64,000 nucleotides of DNA from Anthracocystis setariae (Eukaryota; Basidiomycota; Ustilaginomycetes; Ustilaginales; Ustilaginaceae): contig CAKMXJ010000021.1 in NCBI GenBank assembly GCA_928724745.1, positions 372,001 through 436,000 on the forward strand, given 5' to 3'. Below the pieces are notes generated by a model, which saw only the letters and a list, made by a program, of their open reading frames with translations, had not been told where the DNA came from and ran no database searches. Both the position numbers and the translations under genes were made by a program. Below, piece by piece: positions 10,323-18,918 of this stretch. How positions within the stretch are numbered: position 1 is the stretch's first letter; each line of letters begins with the position of its first letter.

Positions 10323-12656
10323 CTATCTGACACGGTCGACAGCCTGCTGTGCAATCGACTGGGCCTCTTGGTTCGCAATCAATGTGTCGAGCGAAGAAAG
10401 CAGATTGTCCAGCTTACCTTCGAGCCCACCCACCACTTCCTCGGTCTGCTCCAAATTGGCCAAGAGGCTCAAGATTTCGTTGCGCTCTACCGAAGCTGCA
10501 TCGACGCCATCGCTTGTGGGTATCTTTAATGAGTTGAGCGAGGCGAGAATCTCTTGCAGCTGTGCGGCTTCGGCCTGGCCCGGTGCCGACGTTTCGTCTG
10601 CCGAATCCTCGTCTGCCTCGACGCCGTTTGCCTGGAACTGCGACTGCGATTGCAAAGGTGCGCCTGATGAGCGTGGCAGCTGGCTTTGTTGCGACATGAC
10701 GCCGTTGAGGAAGTCCAGGTCAGATTGCTGCGATCCGAGCAGCTTCTCCTGTTGGCTTGATTCTTGCGTCGGCGTCTTGTTGTCCGCCGAGGCCGCCTCT
10801 TGTTCGCGGAGACGGGTCAGTTGACGATTGACCAGCAGTTCCGAGGTGCTGGACGCTGCTGGCTCGGGCAGCCCGTCGCTATTGAGGATGGGATGACCTA
10901 GAGATGCAGCCTGAATCTGAGCCCAGTCCAACGGCTCGTCGGACGAAGATGCCGGGGAAATGGATCGGCCTAGACCGGAGGGGACAGACGGTGTGGACTT
11001 GCCATGCGCGCCTGTACCTGCAAACGAGGCAGCCATGGCATGTGCAGCCGCTCGAGCTTGGGCGTTGCTTGTCGACGAACCAGGATCCTGAGAAACATGC
11101 TTGATCCAGGCACCGATGGCGCCAAGGTAGCCTTCGTGACGCAAGAAGAAGGCACGCTTGGTGCCTTTGCTCCAGAAGCGAATGGCGTAAGACAGAGTGC
11201 TGATGGTGGCCTGGTGTCCGCGAATGAAGCAACCACCAAAGTAGATACGATCGAGATTGTATTTTTCGGCGTTCATGTAGGCGATTTGGCCGATGTTGTT
11301 GGAAATGGCGTAGAGAAGCGACTTGCAGATGTCCTCGGAGCGGAATTTCTTGCGACGCTCTTCGGCGTTGCGAGGGTTGGAACCCTTTGGATCTTTACGG
11401 AAGACTTTGCCGAAAGACGAAGCGATGGTGGAGCTCTTGAGACCGAGATGGTTGAGACCGACGGAACCGTAGATGTCACCTACCAACATGTCGACGTTTG
11501 CATTGTCGCCCTGCTCGGAGAGTTCAAGCATCTCGTCGAAACTGTCTGCATCGGTGAGCAGCGAGAGCAGACCCCAAAGCGTTCCTCCGCCGAGCGAAGT
11601 GCCCGAGACACGCTCAAACTTGCCGAAGTCGTCGACTTTGATGATCGAGACGCCGGAACCGATGTTGACGAGCAGGCATGGCAGCTTGGGAGAAGGATGC
11701 GAGTCGAACACGGGTGCATATAGGGGCGGGTTGGGCGAAGGTCGAGGTAAAGGATGCTGCAGGGGTACCGAGGAACGTAGCGCCTGTGCATCGGCTCTAG
11801 CTTCGGGATTTTGCGGGAGGGGCGAATGCAAAGCTGCTACGAGCTCGTCGGAATACCAGAAGACCTCATCGGGGATCAGAGTGATGAAGTTGAGACCGGT
11901 GATCAAGCATCCCATCTCGTCTTCCTTGTGCACCTCGATTCCGAGTTGTTGCTCGAAGAGGTCGTACATGAGATGAGCACCACCGCCGGTTGCCATGAGC
12001 TTGACGCCCTTACGCATATCTTGTATCGAGACTTGATTGACGGCAGCGGATCGCTCGATGAGTTCGCGTAGGAAAGCAATGCAGTCTTCGATGTTGTTGG
12101 TCTCGAACTTGATGAAGTTGAGCCTTCCTCCCGGTAGTGCTGCGGGCAAGGAGCGTCTCCTGAGAAGGGTGGAGTGGATGGCGGAGGCCGAGGCGATCTG
12201 TGGAGAGCCAAGGATGGCAGTGGGCGTCAATGTGCCGGATGCAACGGGATAGTCGGTGGAGGGCGGAGTGCGGAAGCCACTGGCTGCACTTGTCGAGGCG
12301 TTGGAAGACGGTTGTCGAGATCGAAAGTTGGAAGTGCTCGGCCTTGGTGAAAGAGTGTGGGGGTTGGAGGAAGAGGCTGAAGCCAAGGGTAGCGATGCTG
12401 CGAAGCTGGCTGGGGAGGAAGCTGTAGGAGAAGCTGGGAGGGATTCGGAGCGTAGACGGGTGAAGTAGACGACCTTGGCTAAGGAGCCGCCTACGTCGAC
12501 TGCGATATGCGAAACAGCTTCGATGTGGTTGGGAAGATAGATGTCGCGACTATCTCTCTGGTCGGGACTGGAGGCGCCATCTTCCATGATCTTTGCTCCT
12601 CTTGTGTCGACGAAGATCTCGACGGGAGGAGCAGGAAAAGGTTGGTTGCTGTTCAT
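10323..12656 (-). CDS. CAB1: pantothenate kinase (eukaryotic PanK type)
   Basis: 777 residues from the ATG at 12656. PanK phosphorylates pantothenate in the first step of coenzyme A synthesis. The family signatures are present in order: HIAVDVGGSLAKVVYF (nucleotide-binding loop), LMATGGGAHLMYDLFEQ, EDEMGCLITGLNF, LLVNIGSGVSIIKVD, GTSLGGGTLWGLL and DRIYFGGCFIRG. The core is interrupted by a Ser/Pro-rich insertion of about 110 residues after the first motif. It carries a C-terminal extension of about 200 residues that is Gln/Ser-rich and ends in a predicted coiled coil (LLANLEQTEEVVGGLEGKLDN). Yeast Cab1 is less than half this length. The catalytic part looks complete, and the role of the extension is unknown. 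Confidence 0.92.
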   Translation of the reverse strand: MNSNQPFPAPPVEIFVDTRGAKIMEDGASSPDQRDSRDIYLPNHIEAVSHIAVDVGGSLAKVVYFTRLRSESLPASPTASSPASFAASLPLASASSSNPHTLSPRPSTSNFRSRQPSSNASTSAASGFRTPPSTDYPVASGTLTPTAILGSPQIASASAIHSTLLRRRSLPAALPGGRLNFIKFETNNIEDCIAFLRELIERSAAVNQVSIQDMRKGVKLMATGGGAHLMYDLFEQQLGIEVHKEDEMGCLITGLNFITLIPDEVFWYSDELVAALHSPLPQNPEARADAQALRSSVPLQHPLPRPSPNPPLYAPVFDSHPSPKLPCLLVNIGSGVSIIKVDDFGKFERVSGTSLGGGTLWGLLSLLTDADSFDEMLELSEQGDNANVDMLVGDIYGSVGLNHLGLKSSTIASSFGKVFRKDPKGSNPRNAEERRKKFRSEDICKSLLYAISNNIGQIAYMNAEKYNLDRIYFGGCFIRGHQATISTLSYAIRFWSKGTKRAFFLRHEGYLGAIGAWIKHVSQDPGSSTSNAQARAAAHAMAASFAGTGAHGKSTPSVPSGLGRSISPASSSDEPLDWAQIQAASLGHPILNSDGLPEPAASSTSELLVNRQLTRLREQEAASADNKTPTQESSQQEKLLGSQQSDLDFLNGVMSQQSQLPRSSGAPLQSQSQFQANGVEADEDSADETSAPGQAEAAQLQEILASLNSLKIPTSDGVDAASVERNEILSLLANLEQTEEVVGGLEGKLDNLLSSLDTLIANQEAQSIAQQAVDRVR

Positions 12657-12997
12657 CGTAGCGAGTTGGGGCTGCTGGGGTAGCTGGTCGGTCTTGGTTC
12701 CTGAGAGGGCTCGATATCAAGATGAGCGAGTTCGCCGTTCGTAGAGGTCTCGATACCGATGGCTGTCCGTGCTCGGGAATGGAGCCCCGCTTGACAAGAG
12801 GACGATGTTTGCCGAGAAGCAGCAGCCAAAGAGAGATGCTGCGATATGATACCGACGACCACAAGGAGCGTGGGTTCGAGTTTGGCTGGAAAGCGACGGA
12901 GGTCTTGAGGAGACGGATGGGAAGGACCAACCAACGAGTTGAGGCAACCACCGGCGCAGATCGAATCCAGCCAATCGTGAACGCGCTGTAGATTGTG

Positions 12998-13041
12998 ATA
13001 GGCGGAGGAGGAGGCGGCGGCGGCGGCGGCGGCGGCGGCGA
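12998..13041. repeat. GGA/GGC trinucleotide microsatellite
   Basis: Tandem GGA then GGC triplets, about 14 units, in the interval upstream of pantothenate kinase. On the minus strand it reads GCC/TCC toward the gene start. Confidence 0.85.
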
Positions 13042-13305
13042 CGATGTGGTGTTGCCGAAAGCAGTACAGTGCAGTACTATAGTTGCTTGGTTGGTTGGAC
13101 TCAATCACAACTTACTACTCTACTGCTTCACCCACGGAAACTCCGGATTCTTTTGCCATGCAACGCTCGCTTTGCCAAGGTCGGATCGGCAATAATACTC
13201 GCTCTCTGCTCTCTGCAGTTTGCAATAATGCTATGCGCCCTGTGCTTCTGCTTCTCAGTAGTGTCAAACTCAACTACAGCAATCGGCTGCACACATCTGC
13301 ACACG

Positions 13306-13309
<4 letters not shown>

Positions 13310-13353
<44 letters not shown>
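13310..13353. repeat. 44-nt T homopolymer
   Basis: Uninterrupted T from 13310 to 13353. Its exact length in the genome is uncertain because such runs are error-prone in sequencing. It could be a remnant poly-A tail of a minus-strand retroposed sequence, but I saw no recognisable source beside it. Confidence 0.85.
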
Positions 13354-13355
<2 letters not shown>

Positions 13356-13435
13356 CCATGAGCCCTGTTTCGCAAGCAAAGCTCCCCAAAGAAGGGGAAA
13401 AAAAAAGCCAACCACACAACGCACACACAGTTCAA

Positions 13436-13486
13436 GGGGGACGTGTCTCTCAGAACTGAAAATTGGATCTGAGAGACACGTCCCCC
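13436..13486. repeat. perfect 19-bp inverted repeat with 13-nt loop
   Basis: Left arm 13436-13454 and right arm 13468-13486 are exact reverse complements, starting GGGGGACGTGTC and ending GACACGTCCCCC. The arms contain ACGTG-type (E-box/G-box-like) cores. It can fold as a stable hairpin in DNA or RNA. Confidence 0.9.
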
Positions 13487-14124
13487 ACTGTGCTGTGCTG
13501 CCTAAAATTCCTGCAGGAATTTGGGCCTCCAGGAACTTGGAAATTAGAAATTCTCACTCTGCTCACCTGTACGCTAGCCTCACGTTGATCATCAATCAAG
13601 CACCCTTCAACTCACACGGTCACACACAGATCGGATTGCCCGCACAGATCCCCGCCCACCATTTCCTTCCTGTCCAGAAAACCAAAAAAAAAAAAAAAAC
13701 CAAAACTACTCTGCTCGTCCGAGCCATCCTCCGGTTCCTACAGCCGGATCCACGGATCTAAGGTTGTGTTCGAGTCCGGTCAGGAATCGACACACTACTT
13801 GGCACCGGCAATGCTTTCTTCTACTCTGCTGGTCTGTTATCCAACTGAGATCGTCGATGGTCCCATCTCTCCTCTCAGATCAGTATACTGCAAAGCCACA
13901 TCTCAACTACTTTCGACGCCAGGCCATGTCCACGATGCACACCGCACGCATCGTTGATGAAATCTCGAGTTGTGTTGTAGAGGGGTGATGGGTGCTATTA
14001 TTATTGGTATATGCGAATGACCAAAGGCTCTAAAGTTTGTACTGTACTGTGCCGTGATGATGATGTTCAGGCGAAACCAATTGTCGACATCTATACGCTG
14101 GGTGAATTGATTGTGATATTGGCA

Positions 14125-16239
14125 CTACTTGGCGCGAGCGTCGGCTTCTCCGCGCAGGATTCGGCTGATCAGCGAGTTGTATGGTTTTGGGTTGTCCAGA
14201 TAGATGTGATGCCCACTGCTTGGCACCACAAAGCAATTGGTCTTGTCGTTGCCCTGTTGGCGCAGACGTTTGACCGCCTCCTTACCACCACGCACATCCA
14301 TCCAGTCGTGCTCGCCGTACAAGAAGCTCATAGGCATCTTGAGATGTTCAATACGATCCACCATCGGTCGACGAGCATATGCACCTGGCGCCAGAATGTG
14401 TGCAAGACAGTACTCGCCCGATCCTTTGCTCATAAAGATGCTTTGGCAGTACGCGTGCAACGATCGCAGCTCGTCCTCTGGCAGAGCTCCGAATCTCCTT
14501 GATGTGTAGCGCCCAGCAAACATGGGTCCCAGGAATAGCGAGCCACGCAGCAGCCCAAACGGTGAAAAGTTCTGCTCCCACAGGAACCCGAACACCGCTC
14601 GCGTACGCTTCGAAATCTTTGGCGGTTCGTGCGACCCCTTTTCACCAACCTCGGACTGACCCGAGCGCGGCACCTTGGCCGAGTCGACCGTCTCGGATCG
14701 CTCGAGCGGCTGAGGCGTCGAGACAACTGTGCCCGTGCCCGTGCCCGTGCCAGTGCTCTTACCCTCCATCGTGGCGTTGCTTCGGTTCTGTGCGGCTTGG
14801 CGTGCCATATTGTTGGCGGTGTTGGTATCTTTCAACTCCTGTGCCGCCGAGTTGGGTGCTACCTCTTGTTGCGGCTTGCTCACCTCTTGCTCTACCGCGT
14901 CCCGGTTCTTGGGTGAAAACGTGCTGCCGGTTTGCTGCTCTGGTGGAGCATGCGGAATGCCAACAGGGCTCACCAGCACCAGCCTCTCAACGCGCGACGG
15001 ATAGCGTAGCGCGTAGGCCAACGACAAGTAGCCGCCCAAGCTGTGACCCACCAGCACCATCTTCTCCAGCCCCATCTTTTGTCGCCAATCTTCCAGACTG
15101 CTTATGAAGAAGTTTTCGGCAGCTGCAACACGTCTATCTACGCTCTTGGTCTCGGACGAAGCAATGTGGAATGTGGGACGCGAAGAACGTCCCATTCCTA
15201 GCCAGTCGAGCACGTACAGGCGGGAATTGGGAACCTTGGCCATCGACTCGATGTTTTGGAAGAAAAATGCGCTGCCAGCTCCGTAACCGTGCGCCAGCAC
15301 GATCTTGGTCTCGTTTTGGATCTCTTGCTCCTTGTCTTTCGAGTAGGGGATCCCGATTTCGAGCATGTTGAGCTTGCGGCCTGAGGGGGGAACGTACGGC
15401 TTGATGCCGTCCATAGGCCTCGGCTCCGTCTCCAAGTTGTCATTCAGGACCGGCTGATCCGACGGAGCAGAAGCACCGGCGTCGGATGCTGTCTTGATGG
15501 CAGCAGTCGCGGTACCAGAGGAAGCTGCAGAGCTGCTCGACGCGTCACCAAGGTCTACTAGACGGATGCATCCCACCTTGCCATCTGCGGCTGGCGCAAG
15601 GCCGATGGTCATGGTGGATGGCTCCTTGTGCCTGTTGAATGGCCAAAATTTGAGCGTCTGGAAAAGAGCGTTGGAGGAGGGAGAGCCCGAGGTAGCAGCA
15701 TCGATCGTGCCCCCCGTGCTTGCTCGTCGGGCCCATCCCAGGCCGTTAGCGAGACCTTTGCCATCGCGTACTTGGTCGTTTTCGCAAATGACATTGTTGA
15801 CCGTGGCGCCTTGAAAGTATCCGGTGGGACGGTAGAGGTGGAGCTCGGCTTCGGCTGCATCCGTCACTGGATTCGACTTCCACCAAGCCGCAAACGAAGT
15901 CTTGATGCTCGAAGGAATCGGAGGAGCAACGTATGCAGCCACTTCGGCTGTCGGGATGGTCTGCGTCGAAGTGAGAGAGGATGCTTGGCGCTGGTGTGCC
16001 GGTGCTGGAATTTGAGGCGAGGAGGTACTGGAAGGAACCGATGCGGCGCTTTGTGCCGTTGTTGTTTGGGTTTGCGTCATGGTGACGATACGGTTGGGGA
16101 TCAAGGTGCGAAGAGATCGTCGTCTAGGGACAAGTCGATCGAGTTGCGAGGCGCAGGGTCCGATAGCGCACAAAGCTGGATGGGGAGTTCGAAAAGACGT
16201 GTTCACGCAGCGACCAAGATGACGCAGCGTAGTGAGCAT
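14125..16239 (-). CDS. alpha/beta hydrolase of the ABHD4/5-Cld1-Ict1 family
   Basis: 704 residues from the ATG at 16239. The first ~50 residues are Arg/Leu/Ser-rich and lack acids, like a mitochondrial presequence. The fold markers are VLAHGYGAGSAFFFQNI (oxyanion region, about 314-330), LYVLDWLGMGRSSRP, the nucleophile elbow VLVGHSLGGYLSLAYALRYP with Ser400, MSFLYGEHDWMD for the acid, and SGHHIYLDNP for the histidine. The YCLAHILAPGAYARRPM block is typical of the ABHD5/Cld1 group, which includes the yeast cardiolipin deacylase Cld1 and the lysophosphatidate acyltransferase Ict1. A Ser/Gly/Thr-rich insertion of about 120 residues with a GT repeat sits after the nucleophile strand, making the protein much longer than Cld1. 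Exact substrate is not settled. Confidence 0.82.
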   Translation of the reverse strand: MLTTLRHLGRCVNTSFRTPHPALCAIGPCASQLDRLVPRRRSLRTLIPNRIVTMTQTQTTTAQSAASVPSSTSSPQIPAPAHQRQASSLTSTQTIPTAEVAAYVAPPIPSSIKTSFAAWWKSNPVTDAAEAELHLYRPTGYFQGATVNNVICENDQVRDGKGLANGLGWARRASTGGTIDAATSGSPSSNALFQTLKFWPFNRHKEPSTMTIGLAPAADGKVGCIRLVDLGDASSSSAASSGTATAAIKTASDAGASAPSDQPVLNDNLETEPRPMDGIKPYVPPSGRKLNMLEIGIPYSKDKEQEIQNETKIVLAHGYGAGSAFFFQNIESMAKVPNSRLYVLDWLGMGRSSRPTFHIASSETKSVDRRVAAAENFFISSLEDWRQKMGLEKMVLVGHSLGGYLSLAYALRYPSRVERLVLVSPVGIPHAPPEQQTGSTFSPKNRDAVEQEVSKPQQEVAPNSAAQELKDTNTANNMARQAAQNRSNATMEGKSTGTGTGTGTVVSTPQPLERSETVDSAKVPRSGQSEVGEKGSHEPPKISKRTRAVFGFLWEQNFSPFGLLRGSLFLGPMFAGRYTSRRFGALPEDELRSLHAYCQSIFMSKGSGEYCLAHILAPGAYARRPMVDRIEHLKMPMSFLYGEHDWMDVRGGKEAVKRLRQQGNDKTNCFVVPSSGHHIYLDNPKPYNSLISRILRGEADARAK

Positions 16240-17219
16240 CCGCTGGCTGAGCTAGAACGATCGCGGTCTTGCGGTCGAAGGCAAGCAATCACCACTCGGA
16301 TGCGTCGGTCGAAACAAGTGAGCTACAGCGACAACAGCAGCGTGGTGATGGGAGGCACCAAGAATGCGGACGAACACGGATGAGAGGGGGGCGAAGTGTG
16401 GATGAAGGTGGAGAGAGAACAAGCAAGATCAGGCACGTTTCTTGGTCCGGAGGCAAGGAAGAAGTTGTGTCGTTTTAAGGATGGCATCCGCCCAGATCCC
16501 GAGGAAGCAGCCAGCAACAAAGGTGAATCAGGGTCGAAGTCAGCGAGCGAATCTCGTTTGGCTTTTGACACCCTAAGAAGACACAACAGCTAGATAGGCG
16601 TCGGGGCATGCAGTGGAGGACGGCTTGAGGACGGCTTGGTTCCTCCACCTCACTTACGCCTCCTGCTTGCCGTTGCGTGCTGAGATCCGACAGCATTCGT
16701 GCGTGCAAGCCAGCTAGCTCCAGACAGCGAACGCCGCGGAATCATCAAAAAAAAAGGAACCCTACTACTACTACTACGACTCTACTACTCTAACTCCACT
16801 TCCGGGATGTCTCTTTGTTGAGTTTCAAGTTGTGGCACAAACGTGTACCTAAACTACCACTGTGCTACTGTATCATATGCAGCGGCAAGCTAGAAAAGGT
16901 TGTTGTTGGCAGCAAGCTCGTGGTTGGCTTGAACGCGTCATCTCACCTTTCACCGCCTCAAGCCTCAACTTTCGGCTTCCTGCTCCGCGGACTTGTAGAT
17001 TCACCGGAACTCGATCTACAAATCAACCAATCAACCCAAAATCCACCAAGCCTCCTGTTCCGAGGTGGAGGTCCAGTACAACATGCAAGCATTGTTCAAG
17101 CGCAAAATACAGTACAGTACAGTACAGTACAGCACAGTTTTCACCTTGCTGTTGTGGTCGTATGGCCATACTGGCTACATTCGCTTGATACCAAGACCCC
17201 CCAAAAAAAATTGAGCTTA
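16240..17219. other. intergenic, 980 bp
   Basis: Promoter side of the ABHD-type gene and 3' flank of the tRNA gene. It contains a CTA/TAC triplet repeat near 16763-16792 and a TACAG repeat at 17108-17130. No protein gene was recognised. Confidence 0.45.
17108..17130. repeat. TACAG pentanucleotide repeat
   Basis: About four and a half uninterrupted TACAG units followed by an imperfect CAGCACAG. It is the longest member of a dispersed motif set in this window and lies about 90 bp from the tRNA gene. Confidence 0.85.
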
Positions 17220-17303
17220 TGGAGACTGCATGAGTCGAACACGCGACCTTTCGCAAATTAGACCGATGCTAAGCGAACGCTCTACCAACTGAGCTAAACC
17301 CCC
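17220..17303 (-). tRNA. tRNA-Ala (anticodon AGC) with an 11-nt intron
   Basis: Read on the minus strand, the sequence folds as a full cloverleaf: acceptor GGGGGTT with AGTCTCC (three G-U pairs), D arm GCTC/GAGC with loop AGTTGGTA, anticodon stem TTCGC/GCGAA, T arm GCGTG/CATGC with loop TTCGACT, and discriminator A. The anticodon loop begins TTAGCA, giving AGC. Eleven extra bases follow position 37, the canonical place for eukaryotic tRNA introns; without them the tRNA is 73 nt. Both internal promoter boxes (TTAGCTCAGTTGG and GTTCGACTC) are present. Confidence 0.93.
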
Positions 17304-17803
17304 GATCGATGGACGGCGGGCAACCACTATGACACAGAATCACGCGCATGCTTGCTGTAAGCTTAGTACAGTAGTGATGTTAGTAGTGTAGTGATTGCGT
17401 AGTTTGGAGTGCGGATGACCCGTGCTGCAGCGATCCGAGCCTTGAGGTGTGGAGCAGCAGCGTGGTCGCAGCGCCCAAAAATACAGTACACGGCTGAAAG
17501 GCATGCATCGCGACCCTTTTCTGTGCGCGGCCCATCCGAGCGAACATGCTTACTTGTCTCGTCCACCTTCCATCCTCTAACTGACCGGAACGCCACAATC
17601 CCCATCTTGAATCACCAGCCAACGAACCATACGTCCATCCCGCCACCACAAACGCTCGATACCACCCTCAATCAATTCGGATCCCCCGGAATCGCACGTG
17701 TTCCAGCTTCTCTCCCGTCGCGACTTTGATCGTCTCGTCAAACCCGCCCGCCCACAACAAGTTCCACACCACAAAGAAATACGTTCGCTGCGCTACTATC
17801 ACC

Positions 17804-18691
17804 ATGTCTGAGCTCTTCGACAGCTACGCATCTGACCTTCAGCAGCTCAAGGACGGTGTTCGAAACAAGCTCGAACAGGCAAAATCCCAAAATGGCGAGG
17901 CGAAAAAGTCGACCCTGCGTCGAGCAGAGATGGAGCTAGAGGAAGCCGACGAAGTCATTTCACAGATGGATATCGAAGTTCAGGGTTTTCCACAATCGGT
18001 ACGCTCACGCTTTGCCGTCCAAGTCAGAGGCTTCAAGCAAGAGGTTCAAACCTTGTCAAAACAAGTCAACGCCGGCCTTTCTTCTGCCGGTGCCTCACGC
18101 GGTGGATATGACGCTGCATATGCCCCTGACGACGACGATCTAGAAGCTGCCGACTCTGCAACCGCCAACCGGCAAAGATTGCTTCAAGGGACAGCATCGC
18201 TCGAAGATGGAACAAGGAGGCTCGAAGAGTCCAATCGTCTTGCACTCGAGACAGAAGATCTTGGAGCCGACATCCTTCGCGACCTTCGAAGTCAGAGAGA
18301 GCAGATCGAGAACTCGAGAGATACCGTAAGTATCGCACAGGTAGCCAAATTATTCATACCAAATGGTATCCGCATTCCGCGCCTCTTTACTGACCCTCCG
18401 TAATCCCTCTACACAATTGGTGGGCACATCCACAGCTTCGACAAGCGGACCAGAGCATTGATCGCTCGTCAAAGACGCTTTCCAAGATGATCCGACGGTA
18501 CGTTTTCTTTCTGCGTTGAATTCCTCCTCCGTTTGGGCGTGGTTTGCTGACTGGTCTTCTGCTTGCGTCCCTTTCTCGATTCCACCTCTTCGTTGCGCTG
18601 CAGGGCCAAACAGCAAAAACTGGTTACCGGGGGCATAGTCGTTTGCCTCGTCCTCCTCATCCTTCTCATCCTGTACAACAAGCTGTTCTAA
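17804..18691 (+). CDS. VTI1: Vti1-type SNARE
   Basis: Three exons: 17804-18325, 18436-18497 and 18604-18691, joined through GTAAGT/CAG and GTACGT/CAG introns of 110 and 106 nt, giving 223 residues. The N-terminus (MSELFDSYASDLQQL) and three-helix region match Vti1. A coiled-coil SNARE motif with a central Gln (LRQADQSIDRSSKTLSKMI) follows, crossing both splice sites. The protein ends in a C-terminal membrane anchor of about 17 hydrophobic residues and a short YNKLF tail. Vti1 is a Qb-SNARE for Golgi, endosome and vacuole fusion. The intron positions are supported by continuity of the SNARE heptads and by length agreement with yeast Vti1 (217). Confidence 0.93.
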
Positions 18692-18918
18692 GCTACCCTA
18701 CCGACTTGCTCGACCATCGCTGTCAAGCATCCACACGCTATCCTGTAACTAACGCTTGCAATTCGCATCTTTACACCCTTTGGCGCATTCACAAGTGACT
18801 GAGATGAGCATCGAGCTGCGCACCCTCACAAAGTCGCAATGGCATGTTTGCAAATTTGAGCCAACATAGATGGTTGATGTTTGTCTCTTACTTGAGTTGG
18901 TATCCATTGGTACATGCA

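Larger units (their letters stand above)
12657..14124. other. intergenic, 1468 bp, rich in simple repeats
   Basis: Between the start of the pantothenate kinase gene and the end of the ABHD-type gene. It contains a GGA/GGC triplet repeat, a 44-T run, a strong hairpin, an 18-bp palindrome and an A17 run near 13683. These are listed separately where useful. Open frames across the repeats (poly-Pro, poly-Gly, poly-Phe) are artefacts of the repeats. Confidence 0.55.

Noticed and set aside
11004..11723. 239-codon plus-strand frame
   Set aside because: Antisense to the pantothenate kinase core.
12550..13108. Poly-Pro and poly-Ala frames upstream of pantothenate kinase
   Set aside because: Created by the GGA/GGC repeat in intergenic DNA.
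13069..13761. 230-codon plus-strand frame with a long Phe run
   Set aside because: Carried through the poly-T tract; the rest shows no protein-like features.
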